A DNA stretch of 64,000 nt from Spirochaetaceae bacterium (GCA_020632655.1 JACKFD010000016.1:1-64000), one strand, 5' to 3'; counted from the first letter of the stretch, positions 16,550 to 25,463 are shown. The notes: generated by a model from the sequence alone, not told the origin. A program made the numbers and translations.

Positions 16550-17851
16550 ATGATCGACCGATCCGTCTCTTCGTCGCCGTCGTTGACCTGGCGCCGGGGC
16601 GCGCGGCGCCTCACCGCGAGCGGCCTGATCGCCGTCATGACCGGAGTGGTCGCGGGGGCGTCGACCGCGATGGCCGCCGAGCCGGACGAGCCGCGCCCGA
16701 CGATGCGCGCGGTCTTCGAGGAGATGAAGGTCCTGATCCCGCTGAGCCTGGACGAGGGGCGCTGGAGCGATCCCGCGAACCAGACCCGGATCCTGCAGGC
16801 GCTCGACCGGCTCGAGCGCCAGGCGGACGCCCTCGAGCGGCACGGTCGGGCCCGCGAGGTCGGCTTCGACGCCCTCGCGATCAATCTCGCCGACGACCTC
16901 CGACAGGTGCACGGCTACTACCGCCAGGGCGCCTTCGACGAGGCACGATTCTTCCTGACGGGCAGCCTGCAGAACTGCGTGTCGTGTCACGTGCGCCTGC
17001 CCTCGAGCCAGAGCTTCCCGCTCGCCGACGAGCTGCTCTCCCAGGTGGAGATCCAGGCCCTCGATCCACGCGAGCAGGCCTGGCTGAACGTGACCGTGCG
17101 GCGCTTCGACGCGGCGCTCGCGGCGTGGGAGGCGCTGATGGCGGATCCCGAGGTCGCGCCCGCCCAGCTCGACGCGAGCGGCGTGCTCGTCGACTACCTG
17201 AACGTCGTGCTGCGCGTGCGCACGGACATCCCGCGCGCGAAGCGCACGCTCGAACGGCTGTCGCGCCGCCAGGACGTGCCGGTCTACCTCGAGAGCCGCC
17301 TCGAGAGCTGGCGCACGGCCCTCTCCCAGATCGATCCGGCGCGCTACGGCGGCGAGCGCCCGCCCTCCCTCGAGCGGGGCGTCGAGCTCGCGGAGACCGC
17401 GAGCATCGTCAACGAGGGCCCCTTCGGTCGGGACGGCCTGATCCAGGATCTGGTCGCGGCCAGTCAGCTCGTGCGCTGGCTCGAGGCGGATCAGGTCCGC
17501 CAGCTCGAGGCGAATCGCAACCCGACGGACGCCGAGCGCCTCGATCGGGCGCGCGCCTACTACTGGCTCGGGGTGGTCGAGTCCCGCAGCCTCGATGGCT
17601 TCTGGGTCAACCTCTCGGAGCGCCATCTCGAGGCCGCCGTCCGTGCGGATCCGAAGGGGCCACTCGCCCGACGCGCCTACAACCGACTCGAGGAGGCGCA
17701 GGTGCTCGGCTTCGGCGGATCGTCGGGCGTGCACCTGCCGGCCGACGTCTGGACGACGCTGAAGGAGCTGCGCGAGCTGATGGGCCTGACGGCGCCCTTC
17801 CCGCCCGGCGTCCGCCCCGAGGACGACGCCGCGACGCAGTCGACGCCCTGA
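16550..17851 (+). CDS. Exported helical monohaem cytochrome c-like protein
   Basis: The 433-residue product has a signal peptide (hydrophobic residues 24-43, cleavage AMA|AEP). A single CXXCH (Cys143, Cys146, His147; QNCVSCHVRLP) sits after a four-helix-like segment, and the remainder is helical with TPR-like character (DARRAYYWLGVVESR-type segments near residue 345). A distal ligand cannot be assigned. GGGGGAA at 16539-16545 is the ribosome site. It is the last gene of the rightward cytochrome operon and is followed by a strong hairpin. Inferred role: soluble periplasmic electron carrier or docking factor for the multihaem proteins. No named family was recognised. Confidence 0.75.
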   Translation: MIDRSVSSSPSLTWRRGARRLTASGLIAVMTGVVAGASTAMAAEPDEPRPTMRAVFEEMKVLIPLSLDEGRWSDPANQTRILQALDRLERQADALERHGRAREVGFDALAINLADDLRQVHGYYRQGAFDEARFFLTGSLQNCVSCHVRLPSSQSFPLADELLSQVEIQALDPREQAWLNVTVRRFDAALAAWEALMADPEVAPAQLDASGVLVDYLNVVLRVRTDIPRAKRTLERLSRRQDVPVYLESRLESWRTALSQIDPARYGGERPPSLERGVELAETASIVNEGPFGRDGLIQDLVAASQLVRWLEADQVRQLEANRNPTDAERLDRARAYYWLGVVESRSLDGFWVNLSERHLEAAVRADPKGPLARRAYNRLEEAQVLGFGGSSGVHLPADVWTTLKELRELMGLTAPFPPGVRPEDDAATQSTP

Positions 17852-17856
17852 CGAGC

Positions 17857-17893
17857 GAGTGCCCCCGCCCGACGAGTCGGGACGGGGGCACTC
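17857..17893. terminator. Bidirectional terminator hairpin between convergent genes
   Basis: A perfect 11-bp stem, GAGTGCCCCCG (17857-17867) with CGGGGGCACTC (17883-17893), extends inward through CCCGAC/GTCGGG with one bulged base. It sits between the convergent monohaem cytochrome gene and outer-membrane barrel gene, where both transcripts must end. No T tract, as is common in very GC-rich genomes. Confidence 0.8.
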
Positions 17894-17921
17894 CGGGCGC
17901 GTCTTCGGAGACGCTCGCTTC

Positions 17922-18995
17922 TCAGAACGTGTAGCTGACCATCCAGGTCGCGCGTTGCTCGAAGATGTCCTGTCGCTGGCTCAGGACGCGCTCGTAGGAG
18001 AAGCCCGTCGAGATGCCATTGTCGAAGGGCACCCGCACGCCCCACGCCATCGTGATCAGTGTCTCGCCCGCCATGTTCGACGAGCCGAGGTTCGCGATGT
18101 CGGCACCCTCGAAACGGCGATGCGAGGTGATGCCCGCGCCGAAGAGCACGTCCTGCGCCGCCTTGAGCGGAGCACGATTGGCGACCGGATTGCCGTCCCG
18201 CAGATCGACCGTCGCCGAGCCGTCGCCCGAGTCCACCCAGCTCATGCCGTTCAGCTCGATGAAGGGCACGACGAACCGGGCGCCGGGGATGCAGTCGGCC
18301 TCGAAGGCCTTGTCGAGGTGGAAGTTGTAGAAGAGCGACGTGCTGTCCTGGTCGCCGTCGATCGGGATCTGGGCCCCCAGGTCCGCGATGAAGTGGACGT
18401 CGTTCGGGCCCCAGGAGGCGCTCACGGCGGGAATGAAGACGCCGTCGCCACGCCCCTGGAACATGTCGTCACTGCCGAGCGGGATCTCGTAGCGCAGGCT
18501 CGGCGACACGATCAGGCCCTTCTCGCGGTCGTCGATCGCCGCGTACTTGAACCCGATCGTCACGTCCATGAAGCCCTCCTCGTTCTCGAGGAAGCCGTTG
18601 TCGGGACGCAGGATGGTATAGCCGTCCTTGGTTGCGATGAAGCCGAGGCGATCGGTCAGTGCGAGCCGAGCCTGCAGCGCGATCACGCCCGCCTCACCGC
18701 CCTGGAACACCGAGTCGGAGGGGAAGTTGTGGTAGATGCCGACGAGGTTCAGCTCCGTCGTGATGTAGGGATCCTCGAAGAGGTAGGGCATCGACATCGG
18801 CGCCACATGACCTTCGGGTCTCACCTCGCGATCACAGTTGAAGTCCGGGAGCAGCTCGCCGCCCGCACACTCGACGGCCGCGGCCGCCCCGGCGCCGAGC
18901 CAGACGAGGCCCGTCAGGACGAGACCGAGCAGCCAGGCCGCTCCGCGCGTCGACGCGCGCTCGCGTCGCGACGCCTGCCCTCGCGTAGCCCGCAC
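17922..18995 (-). CDS. Outer-membrane beta-barrel (porin/transporter-like) protein
   Basis: The 357-residue product has a signal peptide (hydrophobic WLLGLVLTGLVWLGAGAAAA) and then amphipathic beta strands with aromatic girdles (ELNLVGIYHNFPSD, GIISTGFSYERVLS-like segments), ending in MVSYTF with a terminal Phe, as in outer-membrane barrels. Two cysteines in VECAGG and FNCDRE near the mature N-terminus could form a disulfide. The start chosen is GTG at 18995, which has GGAAG just upstream and puts the signal peptide first; a longer frame reaches 19160. It converges on the cytochrome operon, so it may or may not belong to that system. Substrate unknown; a second barrel candidate for the electron conduit. 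Confidence 0.65.
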   Translation of the reverse strand: MRATRGQASRRERASTRGAAWLLGLVLTGLVWLGAGAAAAVECAGGELLPDFNCDREVRPEGHVAPMSMPYLFEDPYITTELNLVGIYHNFPSDSVFQGGEAGVIALQARLALTDRLGFIATKDGYTILRPDNGFLENEEGFMDVTIGFKYAAIDDREKGLIVSPSLRYEIPLGSDDMFQGRGDGVFIPAVSASWGPNDVHFIADLGAQIPIDGDQDSTSLFYNFHLDKAFEADCIPGARFVVPFIELNGMSWVDSGDGSATVDLRDGNPVANRAPLKAAQDVLFGAGITSHRRFEGADIANLGSSNMAGETLITMAWGVRVPFDNGISTGFSYERVLSQRQDIFEQRATWMVSYTF

Positions 18996-19263
18996 TCGTC
19001 TTCCATCGTTCCCGGGAATGCATTGCCGACTCCTTGTTCGATCGACTGACCGGGGCGGCCTTCCATGCCATGCCTGCCGTCGCAGGACCGACCCGCACAT
19101 GCCCCCGATCGACGTCCGGGCATGCGCGACCCGGAAGTGCAACGCGCGTGCCGGATGCACCGCAGCTCACGCGCACCAGACGGGGCGCGCGAGCCCGGAT
19201 CCGCGACGAAAAGGCACAGCTGTCCTGGAATGTCGCGACCGATCGGTCGTCGAGGCCGTGGCG
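18996..19263. promoter_or_regulatory. Upstream region of the outer-membrane barrel gene with inverted repeat
   Basis: This 268-base gap lies upstream of the barrel gene and downstream of the dehydrogenase gene. It contains CATGCCC (19098-19104) / GGGCATG (19118-19124), 7-bp arms 13 nt apart, a possible operator about 100 nt before the barrel start. No convincing promoter hexamers or small gene were seen. Confidence 0.35.
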
Positions 19264-20196
19264 CTAGGCGTCGCGTGCGGCGAGGCAGTCGACCTGGGTA
19301 CGTCGCGCCTCGAAGCCGGCGCGCGCGAGCTTGCCTGCATCGACCGCATTCCCATGACGCAGCAGGTCGTAGAGCTCGCCGGCGACGGGCGCGAGCCCCA
19401 GGGCTCGCAGCGCCGCGCGGCCGACCGGTGGCGCGAAGGGCAGTGCGACCGCGCGCCGACCGCCGGCCCGACGCACGGCCTCGCCGAGGCGGAGCAACCC
19501 CGAGGAGGCCACGTTGAAGACACCCGTCAAGCCGACCTCCGCGGCCCAGACGATCGCCGCGACGGCGTCGTCGGGATGCAGCATCTGCACGGCCGGGTCG
19601 AAGCCCGGACAGACCGGAATCCGATCGCGCGAGAAGAGCTCGGCCAGCGCCCCGCGGAAGCCTGCCCCCACGATGGCCTGCAGGCGCAGGATGGCGACCT
19701 CGACGTGGGGCTTGCGCTCGGCGATCGCCCGCACGTACTCCTCGGCCTCGGCGATCGTCTCGGCCGGCCCCGTGGCGAAGTCCCCGACGCGCTCCTCTTC
19801 TCGATGGAGTAGAGGGCGATAGCTCGACGCCGGATAGTAGTCGGTCGACGAGACCACGACCCAGCCACGCACGGGCGAGTCGTCGTGCGCGACCGCCGCG
19901 CCGACGCACATCGCCGCGATCACGTCCGCCCCTGGCGTGCGCGCGCGGGCGCCCGTGCGCGCCTCGACGAGCGCACAGTCGACGACCGTATCGATCTCGT
20001 CCTTGCGCAGTCGCTCGGCAAAGGCGCGATGGTCCGGGGACCACGGGAGGCACTCGATCCCGGGGCCGTCGTCCGGGATGAAGCCGGGCCGCGACTCGAG
20101 ACCGATCGCGCGCTCGACACCGGGCAGGGCCTCGAGTGCCGCGAGCACCCGCGCGCCTAGCGGTCGCCCCGCGCCCAGCACGACGACGCGCCTCAT
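19264..20196 (-). CDS. NAD(P)-dependent epimerase/dehydratase family (extended SDR) protein
   Basis: The 310-residue product begins with a Rossmann motif, VVVLGAGRPLGARVLAAL (GxxGxxG at residues 8-14), and has the extended-SDR layout with VVVSSTDYYPASSYRPL around residues 115-130, where Ser and Tyr residues are catalytic candidates; the classic YxxxK spacing is not obvious, so catalysis is uncertain. The C-terminal half (FNVASSGLLRLGEAVRRAGG) resembles sugar-nucleotide epimerase-type substrate domains. It starts 4 nt after the acyltransferase stop and is the last gene of a three-gene leftward operon with a PNPOx-like flavoprotein and a glycerolipid acyltransferase, suggesting a lipid-related substrate. 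That role is inference. Confidence 0.7.
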   Translation of the reverse strand: MRRVVVLGAGRPLGARVLAALEALPGVERAIGLESRPGFIPDDGPGIECLPWSPDHRAFAERLRKDEIDTVVDCALVEARTGARARTPGADVIAAMCVGAAVAHDDSPVRGWVVVSSTDYYPASSYRPLLHREEERVGDFATGPAETIAEAEEYVRAIAERKPHVEVAILRLQAIVGAGFRGALAELFSRDRIPVCPGFDPAVQMLHPDDAVAAIVWAAEVGLTGVFNVASSGLLRLGEAVRRAGGRRAVALPFAPPVGRAALRALGLAPVAGELYDLLRHGNAVDAGKLARAGFEARRTQVDCLAARDA

Positions 20197-20200
20197 CGCC

Positions 20201-20986
20201 TCATCCCCACCACGGATGCCCCCGCGCCGCGATCAGCTCGTCGAGCGCCGCCTGCATGTCGCCGCGAATGCGCTCCGCATGATCCATCGTGGCGCTCCGC
20301 GGGTAGTGCTCCTGGCCGGCGGGCTCGTCGAAGTGGACGGCCGGCAGCACGCGCGCGCGGATCTTGGCCGGGAACCATGCGATCGAGCCGAGCACGGGTC
20401 CGAAGAGCAGCGCGTTCAGGGTGAGCGGAAAGCGATGGCGCCCGAGCTCGAGGTTCGCGACGACGGGGGTCGTGTCCTCCGTCCCCATCAGGGCGATCGG
20501 CACGACGGGCACGCCCGCGCGCATCGCCGTCTCGACGAAGCCACCCCGGCCGAAGCGTTGCAGCCGGTAGCGCTCGCTGCGCGGCTTGACGGGGCCCTTC
20601 TCGCCTTCCGGAAAGACGACGACGAGGGCACCCTCCTCGCCGAGCAGACGCTGGGCGTTGTCGGGATGGGCGACGACGCCGCCGATGCGACTGAGCGCGG
20701 TGCCCGCGAAGGGGAAGCGCCAGAAGCCATGGTGCGCGAGGGAGAAGACCCGACGCCCGAGCTCCGCTTCGATGCCGTACTGCACGATGCCGCCGTCGAC
20801 GGGCATCATGCCCGCGTGGTTCGCCACGAGCAGCGCCCCACCCGCCCGCGGCACGTGCTCGAGCCCCTCCCACTCGACGCGCCACCAGTGGCGGTAGGCC
20901 GCCATGAAGAGGCTGCCCTCGCTCCCGTCGCCGAGGCGACGCCCCCAGCGATCGAGCCCGGGTCCTGCGTCGGGTATCGCCTTCAC
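20201..20986 (-). CDS. Lysophospholipid acyltransferase family (PlsC-like) protein
   Basis: The 261-residue product contains the acyltransferase motifs: ANHAGMMPVDGG near residue 55 (the catalytic His with Asp spaced as in the ANHSGxLPxDG subgroup) and VVFPEGEKGPVKP near residue 122 (the glycerol-phosphate-binding PEG motif). Later PVVPIALMGTEDTTP is also typical. Such enzymes transfer acyl groups to lysolipids or related alcohols at the inner membrane. The GTG start (20984-20986) overlaps the stop of the PNPOx-like gene in a GTGA arrangement, and the next gene begins 4 nt after its stop, so the three are co-translated. The exact acceptor is unknown. Confidence 0.85.
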   Translation of the reverse strand: MKAIPDAGPGLDRWGRRLGDGSEGSLFMAAYRHWWRVEWEGLEHVPRAGGALLVANHAGMMPVDGGIVQYGIEAELGRRVFSLAHHGFWRFPFAGTALSRIGGVVAHPDNAQRLLGEEGALVVVFPEGEKGPVKPRSERYRLQRFGRGGFVETAMRAGVPVVPIALMGTEDTTPVVANLELGRHRFPLTLNALLFGPVLGSIAWFPAKIRARVLPAVHFDEPAGQEHYPRSATMDHAERIRGDMQAALDELIAARGHPWWG

Positions 20987-21465
20987 GGCTCGATCCGCTC
21001 CGCCAGCCGGCGGCCCGAGATCTGCTCGATCGACAGGGCGACCACGGCGTCCTTCGACGCCCGCGCCCAGGGACGGACCGGCGCATCGAAGGCGCGATCG
21101 CCCGGCGGGCACTCTTCGAGCCGGCCCTGCACGACGACGCTCCAGCCCGTGTGCTCGAAGCGGTCCGCCGCAACGATCGCGAAGGCCGCCGGGTCGCCGC
21201 GACGTGCGGCGTCCAGGATCTGCCCCACGCCCGTGCGCAGCACCAGACGATGGTCCTGGAGTGCGAAGTTCACGGGACGCATCTCCGGCGCGCCCGACCC
21301 CGGCAGCGCGATCAGCCCGACGCCACCGCCCGCCAGCAGCCGATCGCAGTCCGCACGCCCGAGCGCGACGAGACCCTCGCCCCCGGCGAGCGCCCCCTCC
21401 CCATCGGAGGACGTCCCGTTCGACGCGTCTCCGGCCGCAGGCTCCGATGCCGCTCCCTTCGTCAC
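20983..21465 (-). CDS. Pyridoxamine-5'-phosphate-oxidase-like flavin-binding split-barrel protein
   Basis: The 160-residue product has a disordered acidic N-terminus and then a split-barrel domain: CDRLLAGGGVGLIALPG, MRPVNFALQDHRLVLRTGVG and HTGWSVVVQGRLEE are characteristic of PNPOx-like FMN/F420-binding proteins (Rv1155-like or haem-utilisation relatives). Real PNPO function is unlikely since the family is broad. The start is taken as GTG 21465 with GGGGAG seven nt upstream; a nearby ATG is out of frame. It leads the operon with the acyltransferase and dehydrogenase. Substrate and cofactor are not determinable here. Confidence 0.75.
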   Translation of the reverse strand: MTKGAASEPAAGDASNGTSSDGEGALAGGEGLVALGRADCDRLLAGGGVGLIALPGSGAPEMRPVNFALQDHRLVLRTGVGQILDAARRGDPAAFAIVAADRFEHTGWSVVVQGRLEECPPGDRAFDAPVRPWARASKDAVVALSIEQISGRRLAERIEP

Positions 21466-21769
21466 GTCATTCTCCCCGTTGGCGGGACGACTCGCCTCGT
21501 CCTGCCGCAAACTTTCACGAAGCGTGCCACCTGGATCCCACCTCGATCCTCTGCGAGACTGAGCGCCGTGGCCGATCGCCACGCGTGGCGACATACGGCC
21601 TCGAAGAACCGTGCGCGCTCGGGCCATCCGGATGACCGCTCGCGCTCTCGGCGCGCGCCGTCCACGAGGCGCGCCGGGGCCGAACGACGCCACACGGCAA
21701 GCCATGGCACAGCGGTTGCATTTCCAAGTCCAGCCGCATCCCCGAACCCGGGGCACGAGGAGATCCACC
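21466..21769. promoter_or_regulatory. Divergent upstream region between PNPOx-like and uspA-like genes
   Basis: This 304-base gap must hold promoters for both divergent genes. A perfect 10-bp palindrome, CATCCGGATG, lies at 21625-21634. AGGAG at 21758-21762 is the ribosome site for the uspA-like gene. No clear -35/-10 pair or coding signal was seen. Confidence 0.35.
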
Positions 21770-22219
21770 ATGAAGCTCGAGACCATCGTCGTCGCCACCG
21801 ACTTCTCGGAGAGCGCGAACCACGCCGTCGCCGTCGCCGCCGACTACGCCAAGCATTTCGAGGCGCAGCTCGTGCTCGTGCACGCCTACCGTGTCGACAT
21901 CCCCGTCGCGTCGCCCCTCACGGGCGGCGGCTACATCCTGCCCGAGGGCTTCTACGAGCAGCTCGCCAAGCAGGCGAACGCGCAGGTGGAAAAGGCGGCG
22001 AAGGCTCTCGAGAAGGAAGGGGTCGCCGCGGTCGGGGTCGCCGTCGACCAGCAGGCAGCCACGGCGATCGTCGAGGAGGCCCGCGCGCGCAAGGCCGACC
22101 TGATCGTGATGGGGACCCGCGGCCTCACGGGCATCAAGCATCTCGCCCTCGGCAGCGTCGCCGATCGCGTGGTGCGCACGGCGCCCTGCCCCGTCCTCAC
22201 GGTCGGTGGCGAGGACTGA
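21770..22219 (+). CDS. Universal stress protein, UspA family
   Basis: The 149-residue single-domain product starts KLETIVVATDFSESANHAV (alpha/beta fold with the early Asp of ATP-binding Usp proteins) and ends with the nucleotide-binding signature GTRGLTGIKHLALGSVADRV, the G-2X-G-9X-G(S) pattern of ATP-binding UspFG/MJ0577-type members, followed by CPVLTV. Such proteins are cytosolic and rise under stress or energy limitation. AGGAG precedes ATG 21770 by 7 nt. The last 23 nt overlap the end of the convergent DUF1330 gene. Confidence 0.93.
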   Translation: MKLETIVVATDFSESANHAVAVAADYAKHFEAQLVLVHAYRVDIPVASPLTGGGYILPEGFYEQLAKQANAQVEKAAKALEKEGVAAVGVAVDQQAATAIVEEARARKADLIVMGTRGLTGIKHLALGSVADRVVRTAPCPVLTVGGED

Positions 22220-22655
22220 GGTCGCTCCCGGCCCCGGTGAGGGCCGCCATCGCCTGATCGGGCCCCTGGCAATGGATCAGGAGCTGGTGCGCCAGGCCGG
22301 CGTCGCGATGGACGTGGACGGCCTGATAGGCCTCGCTGCGGATCATGTCCGTGAAGTGCTCGAAGGACGGGTACATCATGATCCCGACGGCGTCCCACTC
22401 GAGGTCGCCGTCCCCGATCACCAGCGCGTTCGCCCGACCGAACCAGACGGGCCCGCCCCCCATCGCCTCGATCAGCTTCGTGACCGCGGCGCCGTAGAGC
22501 CCGTAGGCCTGCTCGCCGGTCAGGTCGCTCTCGCGACCGTCCGCGTACTCGGCGCGGGGCTTGAACTTGAGCAGGTTCAGCATGTAGAGCGGGCCCTCGG
22601 GCCGACACGCAGCGAAGCGGGCGAATTGCTCCGGACGGGGCTGGACGGCGGGCAT
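22197..22655 (-). CDS. DUF1330 domain protein
   Basis: The 152-residue product matches DUF1330, a dimeric alpha/beta-barrel (ferredoxin-like) fold: GPLYMLNLLKFKPRAEY near residue 25, GDLEWDAVGIMMYPSFEHFTDMIRSEAYQ near 95 (in which WDAVGIMMYPS and HFTDMI are the core). These small proteins resemble ABM-type monooxygenase folds, but function is not established. The start ATG 22655 has AAGGAG 6 nt upstream. Its 3' end overlaps the uspA-like gene tail to tail by 23 nt. Confidence 0.85.
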   Translation of the reverse strand: MPAVQPRPEQFARFAACRPEGPLYMLNLLKFKPRAEYADGRESDLTGEQAYGLYGAAVTKLIEAMGGGPVWFGRANALVIGDGDLEWDAVGIMMYPSFEHFTDMIRSEAYQAVHVHRDAGLAHQLLIHCQGPDQAMAALTGAGSDLSPRHRP

Positions 22656-22819
22656 CGCGGACTCCTTCGAAGGGGGGAGGTCGGACGGACGACGAAGGGC
22701 CGACACCCGCCGAGTCCGTCCAGAGGGTGCCGCGAACACCCGGACGATGCGACCCGGCGTCGCACGCCCCGGGCCGTGGCGGCGCGGATCGCGGCGACTC
22801 GCTGCGATAGCCTCCGGCC

Positions 22820-23785
22820 ATGCCCATCAAGACCCCCGTCTGCGAGCTCTTCGGCATCGAGGTCCCGATCTTCCTGGCCGGCATGGGCGGCGTGGCCTAC
22901 GCCGACGTGTGTGCCGCCGTCTCCGAGGCGGGCGGGTACGGCACCCTCGGCATGGCAGCGGAGTCGCCCGACGGCATCCGCCGAGAGATGCGGCGCGTCC
23001 GCGAGCAGACGGACAAGCCCTTCGGCGTCGACCTGCTCGCGGCCCTGCCCGAGCAGATGATGGCCGCGATCGACGTGATCATCGAAGAGGGCGCCTCGGC
23101 CTTCATCGCGGGCCTCGGGGTCCCGGGTCCCGTCGTCGAGCGTTGTCACGAGGCAGGCCTGCTCGTGATGAGCATGTGCGGCAAGGTCAGCCACGCGATC
23201 GCCGCCCAGGAGGCGGGCTGCGACGTCGTGGTCGCGCAGGGCACCGAGGCCGGCGGTCATACGGGCCGGGTCGCGGGCATGGCGCTCATCCCCCAGGTCG
23301 TCGACGCCGTCGACATCCCCGTCCTCGCCGCCGGGAGCATCGTCGACGGTCGTGGCCTCGCCGCCGCCCTCGCCTTCGGCGCCCAGGGCGTCTGGATGGG
23401 CACGCGCTTCATCGCCTCCCACGAGGCCCGCGCCGCCGACGTCTACAAGAAGCGCATCGGCGAGATCCGCGAAGAGGATACGATCGTGACGCGCTGCTAT
23501 TCGGGCAAGCCGATGCGCGTGATCACGAACGCCTACGTCGAGGAGCGCGAGCGCGACCCCGACTCGATCCTGCGCTTCCCCGAGCAGATGTTCGCCTCGA
23601 TGCGGACCGACGTGATGTCGGCGCTGGCCGGCCGCACGGAAGGGATCGACCCCGAGCGCGCGGCCATGCCATGCGGCCAGGGCGCGGGCGCGATCCATGA
23701 CGTGCTGTCCTGCCGCGAGATCGTCGAGAAGACGATGCGCGAGGCCGAGACGACGCTCCGCCAGCTCGGCGGCCTGGTCGGATGA
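22820..23785 (+). CDS. Nitronate monooxygenase / 2-nitropropane dioxygenase family FMN enzyme
   Basis: The 321-residue TIM-barrel protein carries the family landmarks: PIFLAGMGGVAYADVCAAVS at the N-terminus, the GCDVVVAQGTEAGGHTG phosphate/FMN segment with the catalytic His near residue 150, PVLAAGSIVDGRGLAAAL, and GVWMGTRFIASHEA. These enzymes oxidise nitronates or, in FabK-like members, reduce enoyl thioesters. It starts an operon with an acyl-CoA synthetase (58 nt later) and an SDR, so a role in acyl-CoA metabolism rather than nitronate detoxification is possible. The family call is firm; the substrate is inference. Confidence 0.88.
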   Translation: MPIKTPVCELFGIEVPIFLAGMGGVAYADVCAAVSEAGGYGTLGMAAESPDGIRREMRRVREQTDKPFGVDLLAALPEQMMAAIDVIIEEGASAFIAGLGVPGPVVERCHEAGLLVMSMCGKVSHAIAAQEAGCDVVVAQGTEAGGHTGRVAGMALIPQVVDAVDIPVLAAGSIVDGRGLAAALAFGAQGVWMGTRFIASHEARAADVYKKRIGEIREEDTIVTRCYSGKPMRVITNAYVEERERDPDSILRFPEQMFASMRTDVMSALAGRTEGIDPERAAMPCGQGAGAIHDVLSCREIVEKTMREAETTLRQLGGLVG

Positions 23786-23843
23786 GGGCGGACGCGACGA
23801 CGGGGCCGACTCGCCAGGGCGACGCCCACCCCGGACGCACGGT

Positions 23844-25463
23844 GTGAGCGGCCTCGACTTCGCGAGCGTCTGGGAGGCGATCGCCGATGCGATCCCGGAC
23901 GCGGATGCCCTGCTCTGCGGAGACGTCCGGCGCAGCTGGCGCGAGTACGACGAACGCGCCGCGCGTCTCGCCGCCGCCCTCGCGAAGCGCGGGCTCCCGC
24001 TCCGGGCCAACGTCGGCCTCGCCCTCTACAACGGCCCCGAATACTCCGAGGCGCAATTCGCCTGCTTCAAGCAACGCCTCACCCCCTTCAACGTCAACCA
24101 TCGCTACACCGCTGCCGAGCTCCGATCCCTGCTCTCCGACGCGGACGCCGAGGCGCTCTTCTTCGACGCCAGCCTCACCCCGGCGATCGCCGGGATCCGC
24201 GCCGCGCTCCCGGGGCTCCATACCTGGATCCAGGTCGGCGGCGCGACGACGCCCGACTGGGCGCTCGACTACGAGGCCTGGCTCGCCGACCACGACCCCG
24301 CCCCGCGCATCCCGCGTTCGGGAGAGGATCTCTGGATGCTCTTCACCGGCGGCACCACCGGCCGACCGAAGGGCGTGATGTGGCCTCATGCGAGCATGAT
24401 CGAGACGATGCAGGCGACCTACGCCGGCCTCAGACTCGAGGTCCCGCGCACGATCGAGGAGGCCGTCGCCTGCGCGCGTTCGATCCACGCCTCGGGCCGC
24501 GCGACGCGCCAGCTGGCCGCCGCCCCGTTGATGCACGGCACCTCGGGCATCGCCGCCCTCACGACCCACACGACGGGCGGCGCCGTCCTCACCCTGCCCG
24601 AACGCTCCTTCTCCGGCGACGCCCTCTTCGCGAGCGTCGAGCGCCATCGTGCGACGCACCTCACGATCGTGGGCGATGCCTTCGCGCGTCCGATGCTCGA
24701 GGCGCTCGACGCCGCCGCCGCACGCGGCGAGCCCTGGGATCTCTCGTCGATCTTCCTCGTGCTCTCCTCGGGCGTGATGTGGAGTGCGCCGATCAAGCGG
24801 GCCCTGCTCTCATACAACCCGCGCATGCGGCTGATGGACTCGCTCGGCTCGTCGGAGGGAGTCGGCTTCGCCGCCAAGCTCGAGACCGACGCCGGAACGA
24901 CCACGACCGCTCGCTTCCGCCTGGGTCCGAACACGAAGGTGATCGACGATGAGGGGCGGGAGGTCGAGCCCGGCTCGGAGCGGACGGGCCGGCTTGCGCT
25001 CGGAGGCCCCCTGCCGCTCGGCTACTACAAGGATCCCATCAAGAGTGAAGAGACCTGGCCGACGATCGGCGGGCGGCGCTACTCGATTCCCGGCGACTAC
25101 GCGACGGTCGAGGCGGACGGAACGATCGTGCTGCTCGGACGGGGCTCGGCGTGCATCAATTCCGGGGGCGAGAAGATCCATGGCGAGGAGGTCGAGGAGG
25201 CGCTCAAGCTCGACCCCGCCGTCGCGGACTGCCTGGTCGTCGGCGTTCCCGACCCGCGCTGGGGCCAGGTCGTGACGGCCGTCGTCGAGCTGGCGGAGAC
25301 GTCCGTCGAGGACGACGCTCTGATCGCGGGCGTCAAGGCGAAGCTGGCGGCATACAAGGCGCCGAAACACGTGGTGCGCGTCCCCCGGATCCAGCGCCAG
25401 GCGAACGGCAAGCCGGACTACCGCTGGGCGACGGCCACGGCCCGTGAGATCCTGGGACGTTAG
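23844..25463 (+). CDS. AMP-dependent acyl-CoA synthetase/ligase
   Basis: The 539-residue adenylate-forming enzyme activates a carboxylic acid to an acyl-CoA through an acyl-AMP. Visible motifs are the P-loop FTGGTTGRPKGVMW (near residue 170), DSLGSSEG (A5, near 335), GDYATVEADG and the hinge region near 415, and the C-terminal QANGKPDYRW with the catalytic Lys near residue 527. No signal or membrane helix. The start is GTG at 23844; the frame is open further upstream but lies within the preceding gene. Substrate chain type cannot be read from sequence. Middle gene of the NMO-ligase-SDR operon. Confidence 0.9.
   Translation: MSGLDFASVWEAIADAIPDADALLCGDVRRSWREYDERAARLAAALAKRGLPLRANVGLALYNGPEYSEAQFACFKQRLTPFNVNHRYTAAELRSLLSDADAEALFFDASLTPAIAGIRAALPGLHTWIQVGGATTPDWALDYEAWLADHDPAPRIPRSGEDLWMLFTGGTTGRPKGVMWPHASMIETMQATYAGLRLEVPRTIEEAVACARSIHASGRATRQLAAAPLMHGTSGIAALTTHTTGGAVLTLPERSFSGDALFASVERHRATHLTIVGDAFARPMLEALDAAAARGEPWDLSSIFLVLSSGVMWSAPIKRALLSYNPRMRLMDSLGSSEGVGFAAKLETDAGTTTTARFRLGPNTKVIDDEGREVEPGSERTGRLALGGPLPLGYYKDPIKSEETWPTIGGRRYSIPGDYATVEADGTIVLLGRGSACINSGGEKIHGEEVEEALKLDPAVADCLVVGVPDPRWGQVVTAVVELAETSVEDDALIAGVKAKLAAYKAPKHVVRVPRIQRQANGKPDYRWATATAREILGR

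Noticed and set aside
17922..18995. Barrel at 17922 as a firm member of the electron transfer system
   Set aside because: It lies on the opposite strand beyond a strong terminator, so only adjacency links it; kept as a candidate only.
20983..21465. True pyridoxamine 5'-phosphate oxidase (PdxH)
   Set aside because: The protein is short and lacks the C-terminal PdxH signature; it belongs to the broad split-barrel superfamily.
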